A DNA stretch of 64,000 nucleotides from Chitinispirillaceae bacterium (lineage in GTDB: Bacteria > Fibrobacterota > Chitinivibrionia > Chitinivibrionales > Chitinispirillaceae). Shown piece after piece: positions 29,298 through 39,785 of this stretch (the stretch's first letter is position 1; each line of letters begins with the position of its first letter). The position numbers and the translations under genes were made by a program. Below the pieces are notes generated by a model. The model was not told the origin of the DNA, did not search any database, and saw only the letters and a list, made by a program, of their open reading frames with translations. The stretch is from the NCBI GenBank assembly GCA_016929415.1, contig JAFGIW010000157.1:62001-126000 (forward strand), given 5' to 3'.

Positions 29298-31166
29298 ATG
29301 CAATCGTTACGCCCGATAGAAATGCTTCCCCGGACGGTTATTGAAAAAATAGCCGCAGGAGAGGTTGTTGAACGTCCTGCGGCAGTTATCAAGGAACTGG
29401 TTGAGAACAGCATTGATGCAGGAGCGACTTCACTGGAAATTATCGCCGAAGACGCGGGTTTCTCCCTCATAAAAGTTATCGATAATGGCATGGGCATGTC
29501 ACAGCAGGATTTATACAGGTGCATGCTGCGTCACGCGACAAGTAAAATAAGGAGTGCTGATGACCTTTTTTCCATCGGGACGTTCGGATTCCGGGGTGAG
29601 GCATTAGGGAGTATTGCCGCGATCAGCCGGATGTCGATGATAGCGGCGTCACAGGAAGACGGGTCAGGGTATTTGTTGAGCAATGAAGGTGGTGCCCTGG
29701 CAAAAGAGGCGACTCCTCATTCGCATCGGCGCGGAACAACGGTGATAGTCAAGGACCTTTTTTACAATGTTCCCGCACGAAAAAAATTCATGAAAACGCA
29801 CCGGGGTGAACACCTGGCGATCATTCGCATGCTCGAACAGCTTGTCATCCCTTTTCCATCGATCCATTTCACATTGCGTATTGATGATAAAGTGATTTTC
29901 AATCTGCCGGTTGTCGACCGGTGTATCGACCGGATTGCCGGGGTGTCCGGGCTGCAGTTCGCGGCGGGCCTTATCGAATGCCGCGGAGAACGGGAACATA
30001 TGGATGTCGTGGTGTATGTATCGTCGCCTGCGCAGCTGCAGGAGCGGCCCCGCTTTCAGAGTTTGTATGTGAATCTTAGGCGGATCAATAACGATGCAGT
30101 AGTATATTCGGTAAAAGAGGCGTTTGCCCGGTTTCTGGGGCACAATCAGCGCCCGGCATTTTTCTGTTTTTTGACGATCGATCCCTCGTGCATCGACGTC
30201 AATGTCCATCCGACAAAGCAGCTGATCAAATTTGATAACGAGCGTGAGATCTTCAGCTTCGTGTTTGCTACCGTCAAAGACGGTATCGAAGCGACCATGA
30301 TAGGTCGTGAAGCCTTTAAAATGGGAGACCCGCCCGGCGGGGCGCAGGATGCGACGTCACCCTCACGGGAAGATGTCCCTGAATCCAAGCTTGTCATGGT
30401 ACCGATAGTGGAGGAAAGAGCCCCCGATATGGGGAAAAAAGCTGAAACAACAAGCCGTTCCGGCCGGTCAAGGTCTGCCGTACAGGGCGGCCAGACGATT
30501 CTCTCGTTTCCCGATGGAAGGAGGATTGAGAAAGAGGTTGACCCCCTTCAAGATACTACGATACAATTAACGGGTGATGTTCATGAAAAAATGTGGGATC
30601 TGATTCCCTGCTATCAGATCCATACTATGTTTATTCTGGCGCCGATCAAAAACGGCATCTTATTGATTGATCAACATGCGGCCCATGAACGGGTGCTTTT
30701 TGAGCAGGCCATGGAAAACAGCACGGGAATCCAGACGACATCACAACAGTTGCTTTTTCCGATAGTGTTGGAACTCACCCCGTCGGAGAAGGGGATTGTG
30801 GAAGCGGGGAGGGAATATTTTCTGCAATTTGGATTTGAGATTGCCGATTTCGGAGGGCGGACGATATCAGTTTCAGCCATACCGGCATTTATAAAAGACG
30901 GTATGGTTGAATCGACCATTCGGGAAATGGTGCGCTATTTGCTGCAGGGGCGGGACAGTGATAACTTTTCAGAACCGCACAAACGTTTTGCAGCCGCCTT
31001 TGCCTGCGGTGCGGCAATCAAGGCAGGGCAGAAGCTGACACAGGAAGAGATGAATACGTTGCTGAATAGTCTTTTTTCAACACAAAATCCCTATATCTGT
31101 CCGCATGGTCGACCCACGCTTATCAGAATGTCTCTCGATGAACTTTCTCGCAGATTTTTGCGGTAG
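29298..31166 (+). CDS. mutL: DNA mismatch repair protein MutL
   Basis: IEMLPRTVIEKIAAGEVVERPAAVIKELVENSIDAGATSLEI; GFRGEAL; C-terminal QIHTMFILAP...LIDQHAAHERVLFE and FACGAAIKAGQKLT. Confidence 0.98.
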   Translation: MQSLRPIEMLPRTVIEKIAAGEVVERPAAVIKELVENSIDAGATSLEIIAEDAGFSLIKVIDNGMGMSQQDLYRCMLRHATSKIRSADDLFSIGTFGFRGEALGSIAAISRMSMIAASQEDGSGYLLSNEGGALAKEATPHSHRRGTTVIVKDLFYNVPARKKFMKTHRGEHLAIIRMLEQLVIPFPSIHFTLRIDDKVIFNLPVVDRCIDRIAGVSGLQFAAGLIECRGEREHMDVVVYVSSPAQLQERPRFQSLYVNLRRINNDAVVYSVKEAFARFLGHNQRPAFFCFLTIDPSCIDVNVHPTKQLIKFDNEREIFSFVFATVKDGIEATMIGREAFKMGDPPGGAQDATSPSREDVPESKLVMVPIVEERAPDMGKKAETTSRSGRSRSAVQGGQTILSFPDGRRIEKEVDPLQDTTIQLTGDVHEKMWDLIPCYQIHTMFILAPIKNGILLIDQHAAHERVLFEQAMENSTGIQTTSQQLLFPIVLELTPSEKGIVEAGREYFLQFGFEIADFGGRTISVSAIPAFIKDGMVESTIREMVRYLLQGRDSDNFSEPHKRFAAAFACGAAIKAGQKLTQEEMNTLLNSLFSTQNPYICPHGRPTLIRMSLDELSRRFLR

Positions 31167-31177
31167 GAGTTTGTAAT

Positions 31178-31882
31178 ATGCAGACAAGTAAGTGCGGTGG
31201 AACGCACACCGTAACAATGCCCCGTCATTATTCCGGCCCGCTGGTCAAAGACGTCGTTGCAGAGATTTCCCGGCTTAATGAAAGTGCGGCGTTCAATGAA
31301 TTGATCCTCGATTTTTCCGCGACCGAACTGCTTGACAGCAGCGGTATAGGGACCCTTGTTTCGATGGCCAAGGAGTTTTACCAGCGCCAGGTCAAACTCA
31401 TTTTAAAGAATCTCAATGATGATCTGTTCCAGCTCTTCAACCATACCGGCCTCGACCGGATTTTTACCATTGAACGTCAGAAGGTGATTGTTCAGGCAGC
31501 GGTCGATTTTTTTGAACCGTCGGTTGACATCAGGCTGAACATCGAAAAGGAGTTCACCGGCGACATTGCGATTTTTCATCTGAGCGGCGTTATGAATCAT
31601 CCGATCGGATCGGGATATTTCAAGCAACAGCTATTGTTGACATTGACACAATATAAGAAGATACTGCTTGATATGGAAGAGCTGGTCTTTATCGACAGCC
31701 TCAGTTTGAGCAGCGTGCTCGGCATGAATAATCTGCTCTCCGGTACGGGGGGAAGCATGCGGATCTGTCAGGCGAATTACATCGTTCTGGACCTTCTGGA
31801 AACCCTCAAAATCGGAGCCGTTATTCCTCTCTACGCCTCACGTGAGGAGGCGCTTTCAGGGTGGACGGGCACAAATGGCTGA
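31178..31882 (+). CDS. tandem STAS-domain anti-sigma-factor-antagonist-like protein
   Basis: Two STAS units: LILDFSATELLDSSGIGTLV and ILLDMEELVFIDSLSLSSVLG. Confidence 0.82.
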   Translation: MQTSKCGGTHTVTMPRHYSGPLVKDVVAEISRLNESAAFNELILDFSATELLDSSGIGTLVSMAKEFYQRQVKLILKNLNDDLFQLFNHTGLDRIFTIERQKVIVQAAVDFFEPSVDIRLNIEKEFTGDIAIFHLSGVMNHPIGSGYFKQQLLLTLTQYKKILLDMEELVFIDSLSLSSVLGMNNLLSGTGGSMRICQANYIVLDLLETLKIGAVIPLYASREEALSGWTGTNG

Positions 31883-33197
31883 GCAGAAGGCATCCCCGGC
31901 TGTCGCAATCAAATCCATCGGCTGCCGCACGAATCAGGAGGAAATGGTCACGTTGTCGGCGTCACTGGTGCAACAGGGGTACCGTCTGGTTGAAAATGCC
32001 GCAGAAGCAGCGGTCATTGTCGTTAATACCTGTTCGGTAACTGCAGCTACCGAATCGAAAACGCGCCGGTTGCTTCATGCTCTTGCCGCCCAGGCACCGA
32101 TGGCGCGTATTCTCGTCACCGGATGCCTTGCTCAACAAAAGCCGGATGAACTGGCAAAGGTGAGTGGTGTCTCCTGGGTGGTCGGGAACGGATGCAAGCA
32201 CTTGATCGATTCAATCCTTCAGCATCACTGCCGGGGTATCTACCGGACCTCACTTCAGGAGGCGGCGGAGCTCACCATGAGTCGGACACCCCCCCCCCCG
32301 AACGGACCCGCCATGCTGCGGACACGTTATCCTGTCAAGATCCAGGAAGGGTGCGATTTCCGTTGCTCCTATTGTGTCGTACCGCTACTGCGCGGTCCGT
32401 CACGCAGTGCCCCCTTCGATACGATCATTGCCGCCTGTAAGCAGTCAGTGGAGGCCGGATACAAGGAAATCGTCCTGACGGGTACCCATATCGGTCAGTT
32501 TAACGACCGCGGCCGCCGGTTGATCGATCTTTTAGACCGGTTGGCGGCAGCGAACGGTGATTTCCGCATCAGGTTAAGTTCGCTTGATCCGCGTGATTGT
32601 TCCGAAACGCTGATCAATCTGATCGGATCTGCCGAAAAACTATGTGACCATCTGCATGTCAGTCTGCAGAGCTGCTCCGAACCGGTACTCAAAGCGATGA
32701 AACGGCACGTCCCTGCAACGATCGATCTTCTCGACCGTCTGGAAGGATTCAGGGAGCGATTTCCTCTTGCGGGGTTGGGCGCCGATCTTATCGCCGGATT
32801 TCCCGGAGAAACCGAAACGATGTTTGAGGAGACCTGCCGGCGGATTGAACGTATCAATCTCTCCTATGCGCATGTTTTCAGGTTTTCGCCGCGACCGGGT
32901 ACTCCTGCAGCCGCCAGCGCATCTCAAGTCAGGGAAGCGGTTAAAACAGCGCGAAGTGCCTATCTGCGTACCATCGTGGAGCGAAGCAGGGCTTTGTTTC
33001 TGAAGCGGATTCAACAGAGCAGTCAGCGGATTATTGTCGAGTCGGGTTCCCCGGTCAGGGGAATTACGTCGAATTACATCCATGTTGAAATCCCTGACTG
33101 TACTCTGGAACATAATACCTGGCTGGACGTAACGATCACCGGGCTGCTCCGGGGTAGATACTGTTCGGCTCAACCTGTACTCTATAAGGTGGCGTAA
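31875..33197 (+). CDS. mtaB: tRNA t6A37 methylthiotransferase (MtaB-like radical SAM)
   Basis: KSIGCRTNQEE, VNTCSVTAATESKTRR, VTGCLAQQKPDEL, EGCDFRCSYCVVPLLRGPSRS. Confidence 0.9.
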   Translation: MAEQKASPAVAIKSIGCRTNQEEMVTLSASLVQQGYRLVENAAEAAVIVVNTCSVTAATESKTRRLLHALAAQAPMARILVTGCLAQQKPDELAKVSGVSWVVGNGCKHLIDSILQHHCRGIYRTSLQEAAELTMSRTPPPPNGPAMLRTRYPVKIQEGCDFRCSYCVVPLLRGPSRSAPFDTIIAACKQSVEAGYKEIVLTGTHIGQFNDRGRRLIDLLDRLAAANGDFRIRLSSLDPRDCSETLINLIGSAEKLCDHLHVSLQSCSEPVLKAMKRHVPATIDLLDRLEGFRERFPLAGLGADLIAGFPGETETMFEETCRRIERINLSYAHVFRFSPRPGTPAAASASQVREAVKTARSAYLRTIVERSRALFLKRIQQSSQRIIVESGSPVRGITSNYIHVEIPDCTLEHNTWLDVTITGLLRGRYCSAQPVLYKVA

Positions 33198-34079
33198 ATG
33201 CAGCAGACTTCTCCTGCCGGCAATGAACGGTATCGTCGTTTCATCGAACAGATCGACAACCTTCCCGCATTACCTGCCATTGTTACGCGGCTGATGCAGG
33301 TTGTCAATTCCCCCGATACATCGGCCGACGATGCGGCGAAACTCATTCAAAAAGATCCTGCGCTCACTACAAAGATGCTGCGGTTGGCGAACAGTGCGTT
33401 TTACGGTATTCCCCGGAGCATCTCTTCGGTATCAAGCGCCGTGGTCATACTGGGGTTCAATACGATCCGTTCACTGGTGCTCAGCGCGTCGGTCATGAAA
33501 ATGTTTTCTTCATCACATCAGCCGGCGATCGATAAAAACCGCTTCTGGAAACACTCGATCGTCTGCGCGATAGCGGCAAAGGCCATTGTGCGTCAATTTA
33601 TCAATGTTCGCATGATGGATCCGGAAAGCGCGTTCTGTGCCGGTATCCTTCATGATATCGGCAAGCTTATCTTCAGTGAATTTGCGCAGGAAGATTATTT
33701 CGAGGTCTGCGAGTTCGCCAAAGAGTGTAATGTACCGTTGATTGAAGCGGAAAAGAAGATCCTCGGAATCAGTCATGCCGACATCGGCCGGATACTTGCC
33801 GATAAATGGGCGTTGCCGCTCGACTTGGAATATTCCCTGGTTTTTCATCATGAACCAATGAAAGCGGACTCACTTATCGATCTGGTAACGACCGTGCATA
33901 TGGCGAACGTTCTTTCACACCGTATCGGCACGGGGCTCTGGGAGAATGAACCAATGCCTCCCGAATGGGATCAGGCCCGATCGATTCTGAGGATGGGAGA
34001 GGCTGATTTTGAACGCATCCTTCTCGCATTGAAGGAGAGTATCGATAAATCCGAAGAATTTTTTGATATCATAAAATAA
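33198..34079 (+). CDS. HDOD domain protein
   Basis: NLPALPAIVTRLMQVVNSPDTSADDAAKLIQKDPALTTKMLRLANSAFYG. Confidence 0.92.
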   Translation: MQQTSPAGNERYRRFIEQIDNLPALPAIVTRLMQVVNSPDTSADDAAKLIQKDPALTTKMLRLANSAFYGIPRSISSVSSAVVILGFNTIRSLVLSASVMKMFSSSHQPAIDKNRFWKHSIVCAIAAKAIVRQFINVRMMDPESAFCAGILHDIGKLIFSEFAQEDYFEVCEFAKECNVPLIEAEKKILGISHADIGRILADKWALPLDLEYSLVFHHEPMKADSLIDLVTTVHMANVLSHRIGTGLWENEPMPPEWDQARSILRMGEADFERILLALKESIDKSEEFFDIIK

Positions 34080-34152
34080 TTGCCGGTATCATCCGGTGTC
34101 ATATGCTGCATTGGGTAACGGGTATCTGCCGGCGATACGTATCGGTCAAATA

Positions 34153-35004
34153 ATGAATCAAAAGCTGATTTCCCGGGCTATCGAACGGCTCCCTATTCCA
34201 TCGTCGACAGTGCGCCGTATAAGCCGCGTCATAGGTGATCCGGAGTCATCGGCTGCCACTGTTGCCGAGGTGTTGAGGATCGACCCCGCGTTATCCGGTA
34301 AAGTACTGAAACTTGCCAATTCAGCATATATCGGTATTCCCCGTACAGTGTCGTCGTTGCCGCATGCGGTTGTTCTGCTTGGAATTAAAAGGATCCATTC
34401 GATAGTACTGACTTCCGAACTGCTTGCTCCGTTTCATAATTCAGCAGTTCTTCCCTTTTCGATCGACCGGTTCCGACGCCATGCGGTAACGGTCGCTTTT
34501 ATCGCTGAATCCATTACGAAACATCTTCAGCGTTATGACGCGCTTGATGAACATGAACTCTTTTCAGGCGCTCTGCTTCACGATATTGGGAAATTGCTTG
34601 CGGGTGCCGTCGATCCTGCAGCAGTGACCGAAACATATAAACGGAGCAAGAGATTGGCGATCCCTTATTACCGGGCTGAAAACGATGAATTTTCACATAC
34701 GATTTTCGGTCTGCACCTGGCGCAGCAATGGCAGTTTCCGAAGGAATTGACCGCCTGCATTAGAGGACATCATGCCGCAGCCTGTTTTCCGGAATTGCAT
34801 CGAACGGTTTCCGTAATCCATATTGCCGATGTCATGGCGCATCTGCTCGGCTATGCGCTCTATCCTGATGAGAAGACGCCGGCAATCGATGAGGCCGCGC
34901 TTTCGGCAGTGCGGCTTCCTGTTGAACGTCTGCGCGTTATCGCTGAAGATATTCTGAAGCAGCAGGATCAGATCGCGTCGTTGCTGGAAATTTTTGATGT
35001 ATAG
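34153..35004 (+). CDS. HDOD domain protein (second paralogue)
   Basis: RLPIPSSTVRRISRVIGDPESSAATVAEVLRIDPALSGKVLKLANSAYIGIPRTVSSL. Confidence 0.9.
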   Translation: MNQKLISRAIERLPIPSSTVRRISRVIGDPESSAATVAEVLRIDPALSGKVLKLANSAYIGIPRTVSSLPHAVVLLGIKRIHSIVLTSELLAPFHNSAVLPFSIDRFRRHAVTVAFIAESITKHLQRYDALDEHELFSGALLHDIGKLLAGAVDPAAVTETYKRSKRLAIPYYRAENDEFSHTIFGLHLAQQWQFPKELTACIRGHHAAACFPELHRTVSVIHIADVMAHLLGYALYPDEKTPAIDEAALSAVRLPVERLRVIAEDILKQQDQIASLLEIFDV

Positions 35005-35089
35005 AGCGCGGTGGTGCGTAACATTCAGTATGCATTGACTCGTCGGCTTGTGAAGATGAACATCAATTGACGTGGGGTAATATTTTTCT

Positions 35090-36016
35090 ATGAGCCTGTT
35101 GGAACGGTTGAAAGCGGGACTAAACAAAACACGTACCCAGATCACTTCGATTCTTGGAAGTGAAGGTTCGTTCGACGATGATTTTTATTCGGCGCTGGAA
35201 GACGCCTTGATTTCGGCGGACATCGGTGTCGAGTTGTCAACAAACATCATCGACGGTCTGAAAGAACGGATTCGCCGCGATAAAATAGCGACCGCTCCGG
35301 AAGCCTATGAGGCCATGAAAGCACTGTTGGTCGAACAGCTGCAGGTTCATCGCCTTGACGAAGATTTTCCACCGAAACCATGGGTGATTCTGGTTGTCGG
35401 CGTCAATGGCGTCGGGAAGACGACGACGATCGGGAAAATCGCCCATGAACTGCGCGGAAAGGGAAAGTCGGTGATGCTAGGTGCCGTCGATACCTTCCGT
35501 GCGGGGGCGATCGAGCAGTTGCGCATCTGGGCAGAACGTACCGGGTCTGAATTTATCGCACAACATGACGGTGCAGACGCGGCGTCCGTCGCGTTCGATG
35601 CAATGGAGGCCGCCAGGGCACGGAATGTCGATGTGCTGATTCTTGATACGGCCGGTCGGTTGCATAATAAGATCAATCTCATGAACGAAATTGAAAAGAT
35701 TCTAAGGGTGATACGCCGCAATACGCCGCATGCTCCAAATGAGATACTCCTTGTTGTTGATGCAACAACCGGACAGAATGCGATGAAACAGGTGGCGGTC
35801 TTCAATGATGTTCTGGGGATTACCGGTCTTGTCATTACCAAGCTTGATGGAACGGCAAAAGGCGGTGTCGCCCTGGCACTTGCAAAAACGTATCGGCTCC
35901 CGATAAAAAAAATAGGAGTAGGTGAGGGTATCGACGATCTTCAGGATTTTAATGCACCTACGTATATTGAGGCAATGTTCGGTTACTTGACTGAAAATAG
36001 TGCACAGGCAGTGTAA
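35090..36016 (+). CDS. ftsY: signal recognition particle receptor FtsY
   Basis: VVGVNGVGKTTTIGKIAHEL, DTFRAGAIEQL, DTAGRLHNK, TKLDGTAKGGVAL. Confidence 0.98.
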   Translation: MSLLERLKAGLNKTRTQITSILGSEGSFDDDFYSALEDALISADIGVELSTNIIDGLKERIRRDKIATAPEAYEAMKALLVEQLQVHRLDEDFPPKPWVILVVGVNGVGKTTTIGKIAHELRGKGKSVMLGAVDTFRAGAIEQLRIWAERTGSEFIAQHDGADAASVAFDAMEAARARNVDVLILDTAGRLHNKINLMNEIEKILRVIRRNTPHAPNEILLVVDATTGQNAMKQVAVFNDVLGITGLVITKLDGTAKGGVALALAKTYRLPIKKIGVGEGIDDLQDFNAPTYIEAMFGYLTENSAQAV

Positions 36017-36070
36017 TATATGGTATAGTGTAAATGGCTGATCTTCAACGAACAACGATCGAGGAGTTCT

Positions 36071-36601
36071 ATGGATAATCCGGTATGGTCTTTTTTTTTC
36101 CGGCCTCCGCAGGAGAAGATGGTAAACATCGAACTCATGAAGGAACTGCCTGTCTTCGAGTCTTTGACAACCGGTGAGCTGGTACAGATCGAGCGGGTAC
36201 TGCATGAGCGCCACTACGGTCCGGGTGAAGTCGTTTTTAACGAGGGGGAACCGGGGGCGGGACTCTATATCATTAAGAAAGGGGAAATTTCCATCCGGAA
36301 AAAGATTGCAGGCAGTAATGACATACAGTTGGCGGTTATTCCGGAACGAAGTTTTTTCGGTGAACTGGCGCTGCTTGATGAGATACCGCGAAGCGCCTCT
36401 GCGATAGCTGTTACACCGACGATACTCTACGGATTTTCCAAGCCGGACCTTGAACATCTCCTTGAGAGAAACCAGCGGCTGGGTATCAAAATAATCCTGA
36501 ATTTATCAAAGCTCGTCAGCCGGCGGCTCGTTAAATCGAATGAAAACCTCGAGGAGGTCCAGGCAGAATTGAATCGCTTTAAACAAAAAGAGGCTGATTG
36601 A
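36071..36601 (+). CDS. cyclic-nucleotide-binding domain protein
   Basis: ELPVFESLTTGELVQIERVLHERHYGPGEVVFNEGEPGAGLYIIKKGEISI...FFGELALLDEIPRSASAIA. Confidence 0.88.
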   Translation: MDNPVWSFFFRPPQEKMVNIELMKELPVFESLTTGELVQIERVLHERHYGPGEVVFNEGEPGAGLYIIKKGEISIRKKIAGSNDIQLAVIPERSFFGELALLDEIPRSASAIAVTPTILYGFSKPDLEHLLERNQRLGIKIILNLSKLVSRRLVKSNENLEEVQAELNRFKQKEAD

Positions 36602-37662
36602 GCATGCAGCGTGGTGCGGCAAATCAAATAATCCGTTTCGGTTTTTATATGCTCGTTGCCATGGTAACAGTGGTTATTCTCTATTCCATTAAAATCCTGT
36701 TTTTTCCACTTGTAATTGCACTGCTTCTTAAATTCCTTCTTCAACCTGCGGTTAATTTTCTCGAAACGCGAGGAATGAGGCGCCTTACAGCCCTTACCAC
36801 GCTCTATCTGATTATTATTATTGTAGCGGGGGCTGCGCTCTGTGTTATTATTCCATTATTAATCAAGGAAGCGCGTAATTTTTCCGCCAATCTGCCCTTG
36901 TATGAAAAGATGTTTGAGAGTGCATTGTGTAATATAAGGGAACTGATCCTGCAAAAATTTCCCTCCGCCACAGTACCCGACCTCTATGCCGTTGTGCATG
37001 GCTTTTTCGAGAAGAAGAGCGCACATTTTATTGAATCCCTGCCCCGCTATGTTTCAACTGCGGCGTCAATACTTTCGATCGCGGCAATTGTTCCGGTGAT
37101 TGCTTTTTTTTACCTTGCCGACGGCCATCTGATCCAGAAAGCACTCCTGCGCCTGGCGCCGAACCGTTATTTCGAAATGTTCGTGCTGCTTTCCGATAAA
37201 GTATTAGGGGCAGTGCAGGCCTTCATTCGCGGTCAATTGATCGATGCGCTGTCGGTTGGCGTGATGACATCGGTAGGTCTGGCGCTTATCGGTATGCCGT
37301 ATTTTCTGGTGATAGGTATCATCGCAGGACTTGGTAATCTCATTCCGTATCTTGGTCCGGTAATTGGATTCATTCCCGCATTTGTTGTTCTACTGGTAAG
37401 TCCGCTGGGGTTCAGTACCATTGGATTATTAAAAGTGCTCGTTGTCTTTGTGATGGTGCAGTTTATCGAGGGAACGTTTATTTATCCGCTCGCGGTTGGA
37501 AAGAGCGTTAATCTTCATCCTTTGGTAGTCATCATCGGAGTCACCATCGGGGGAATGCTCGGCGGCATTGTGGGTATGCTTATCATCATTCCGATTATCT
37601 GTGTGGTGAAGGTTACACTTGAGGTAATGTACTCCTACCTGAAGCAGTATTCAATTATATAA
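36598..37662 (+). CDS. AI-2E family transporter (PerM-like)
   Basis: Multiple TM, GLGNLIPYLGPVIGFIPAFVVLL motif; TTG start overlapping the upstream stop. Confidence 0.88.
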   Translation: MSMQRGAANQIIRFGFYMLVAMVTVVILYSIKILFFPLVIALLLKFLLQPAVNFLETRGMRRLTALTTLYLIIIIVAGAALCVIIPLLIKEARNFSANLPLYEKMFESALCNIRELILQKFPSATVPDLYAVVHGFFEKKSAHFIESLPRYVSTAASILSIAAIVPVIAFFYLADGHLIQKALLRLAPNRYFEMFVLLSDKVLGAVQAFIRGQLIDALSVGVMTSVGLALIGMPYFLVIGIIAGLGNLIPYLGPVIGFIPAFVVLLVSPLGFSTIGLLKVLVVFVMVQFIEGTFIYPLAVGKSVNLHPLVVIIGVTIGGMLGGIVGMLIIIPIICVVKVTLEVMYSYLKQYSII

Positions 37663-37766
37663 GGCGCCACGGTGATCAATCAGTTTTATGGGGCGGTCAT
37701 TTTCTGTTTCACAGTGGTGCAATAGTATTTCGTACCCTTTGAAAGAAACATCCGGGTGGAATCGGT

Positions 37767-37919
37767 TCATCGACCTTTACCGTAAAGTTTTGTAACCTTT
37801 ACGTCTGCGATGTCCGCACATGCTGCGATGACACGTTCGATGCGGATAAGCTGAACGGCAGTCATGACCAGAAACGCGGCGATCAGCGCTGAAAGCACGG
37901 AAAGTACGAAAAAGACCAT
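37767..37919 (-). CDS. small membrane protein, 50 aa (not in the ORF track)
   Basis: MVFFVLSVLSALIAAFLVMTAVQLIRIERVIAACADIADVKVTKLYGKGR; AAGGAG RBS about 8 nt upstream; 17 nt after tsaD stop. Confidence 0.6.
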   Translation of the reverse strand: MVFFVLSVLSALIAAFLVMTAVQLIRIERVIAACADIADVKVTKLYGKGR

Positions 37920-37935
37920 AAACTTGTTACTCCTT

Positions 37936-38925
37936 TTAAAGTGTCCGCGATGCGTTCATTATCGGTCGACGCAGTTTGTCGCGCTGATATCTTCGAAATC
38001 CTGCCAAGGCGATCATCGCTGCATTATCGGTACAGAGGCTGGTATGGGGTGTAAAAGCCGTGTCGGGGAATTGCCGATGGAGCGCTTCACGAAGGTAGCT
38101 GTTGCAGGCGACGCCGCCGACCAGTGCTATGCGGTCGATACCATTCTGTCGTGCTGCAAGCCGTGCATTGGCGACAAGCGAATCAATGACCGCCTGTTGA
38201 AAGGCTCTGCAGAGCGCGGGGCGTTGGCGGGCCACCTCTGAGGGGTTTTTACCGGAAACAAAATACTTGACCGCCGTTTTCAATCCTGAAAAGCTGAAAT
38301 AAAGCTTACCCTGCGAACACCGGGCGACCGGAAATGAAGGACATTGCGAGATATCTCCTGAGAATCGAGCAGCTTCTTCCTCGATGAAGCGGCCCGCCGG
38401 GTAGGGAAAACCCAACAATTTTCCGACTTTATCAAAGGCTTCGCCCGCCGCGTCATCAACAGTTTCACCCAGGCAATTAAATTCATCCAGGGAATCGACA
38501 CGATAAAGTGATGTATGCCCGCCTGAAACGACCAGTGCCAGAAACGGAAATGCGACATCGGTATTTTCAAAAAGAATGGAACAAATATGACCTTCGAGGT
38601 GATTGATACCCGTTATTGGTATATTCCAGGCGGTGTGAAAGCCAAGGGCAAAGCTTATGCCCACGAGAAGCGCTCCTGCCAGGCCCGGGCTGTCGGTTAC
38701 TGCAATGAGATCTACCTTGCCGGGAGCAATTCCCGTGCGTGTAAAACAGGATTGGGCAAGTCGGTCTATCTTTTCGAGATGGGCTCGGGAAGCCACTTCC
38801 GGCACGACACCGCCAAAATCGCGGTGTTCCGTCTGAGAATAGATCGTATTGACAAGTATCGTTTCATTATCAAGCAGGGCGATGGAGGTTTCATCACAGG
38901 AACTCTCAATTCCAAGCGTTATCAT
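37936..38925 (-). CDS. tsaD: tRNA N6-adenosine threonylcarbamoyltransferase
   Basis: MITLGIESSCDETSIALLD, INHLEGHICS, LVVSGGHTSLYRV, GGVACNSYLRE. Confidence 0.97.
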   Translation of the reverse strand: MITLGIESSCDETSIALLDNETILVNTIYSQTEHRDFGGVVPEVASRAHLEKIDRLAQSCFTRTGIAPGKVDLIAVTDSPGLAGALLVGISFALGFHTAWNIPITGINHLEGHICSILFENTDVAFPFLALVVSGGHTSLYRVDSLDEFNCLGETVDDAAGEAFDKVGKLLGFPYPAGRFIEEEAARFSGDISQCPSFPVARCSQGKLYFSFSGLKTAVKYFVSGKNPSEVARQRPALCRAFQQAVIDSLVANARLAARQNGIDRIALVGGVACNSYLREALHRQFPDTAFTPHTSLCTDNAAMIALAGFRRYQRDKLRRPIMNASRTL

Positions 38926-39785
38926 ACGGCTTTCTGTTTTACGATAGAATGTAACTGTGGCCTGTTGTCGAATAACATCAGCAGTTCTCGATCACAGTTG
39001 ATAAACCCGAATGAACCGCCTCGGCCGGTTAAAAGATACTTAATTTTTTCAAGATAGTCCATCTCATTGTCGTACATGAAGTTGATACCGGCCAGATCAA
39101 TAAGGATATAAGGATTCTGACGGGTCTGGAATATCCCGTTTATCTTTTTCCATAATGTTTGAAAGTCGGCATCTTTTGTCGTTTCGGAATAGAGCTTGAG
39201 TATGCAGACATCAGGCTGTATTTTGATTGCCGGCGTTTCGGTGGAGGAACCGTCGGCACCGGTTGACTGAAGGTGATGCTTTACGGAATCGGTAGATGAT
39301 GGTGACTGGACAGTACTCGGTTCTTCAGTCGGTTGCATCGAACCTTCATACGACGCTGGCATAGAGGGAGGAGCGGCTGCTGCATACCCAAGGGCGGCAT
39401 CATTCGATGGTGGTGGCGGACTGACGGCCGATTGTTCTTGGGGATACCCACGAGCATCGGTATACTGTTCAGTTTGCTCAAAGTTGCCACGGACATTGCG
39501 GACAATCTGAATCGTATCTTCACTCCCCACTATTGGCGGGGAGGTGCCTCCCCTGATCGGTTCTGTTGATTCGATTACCGAGGCGCTTCCCTCGGAAGAA
39601 TGCTGAGCATTGTAACGTTCTTTTTTTAATGCATCGAATTCGAGGGACTTTTTTTCAACTTCGCGTTCGAGGATCGTTGTTTTTGAAGCGAGGGATGCGA
39701 GATAGATCCAGTCGATAATAGAAAGAAAGACCGAAACCGCCGTGATTGAGATGATGATGATAAATAAGATGTCAAGTGTCGGCAT
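38922..39785 (-). CDS. membrane-anchored protein with degenerate C-terminal STAS-like domain
   Basis: N-terminal TM plus coiled coil, Pro/Ser-rich linker, C-terminal PYILIDLAGINFMYDNEMDYLEKIKYLLTGRGGSFGFIN; overlaps tsaD start by 4 nt. Confidence 0.6.
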   Translation of the reverse strand: MPTLDILFIIIISITAVSVFLSIIDWIYLASLASKTTILEREVEKKSLEFDALKKERYNAQHSSEGSASVIESTEPIRGGTSPPIVGSEDTIQIVRNVRGNFEQTEQYTDARGYPQEQSAVSPPPPSNDAALGYAAAAPPSMPASYEGSMQPTEEPSTVQSPSSTDSVKHHLQSTGADGSSTETPAIKIQPDVCILKLYSETTKDADFQTLWKKINGIFQTRQNPYILIDLAGINFMYDNEMDYLEKIKYLLTGRGGSFGFINCDRELLMLFDNRPQLHSIVKQKAV

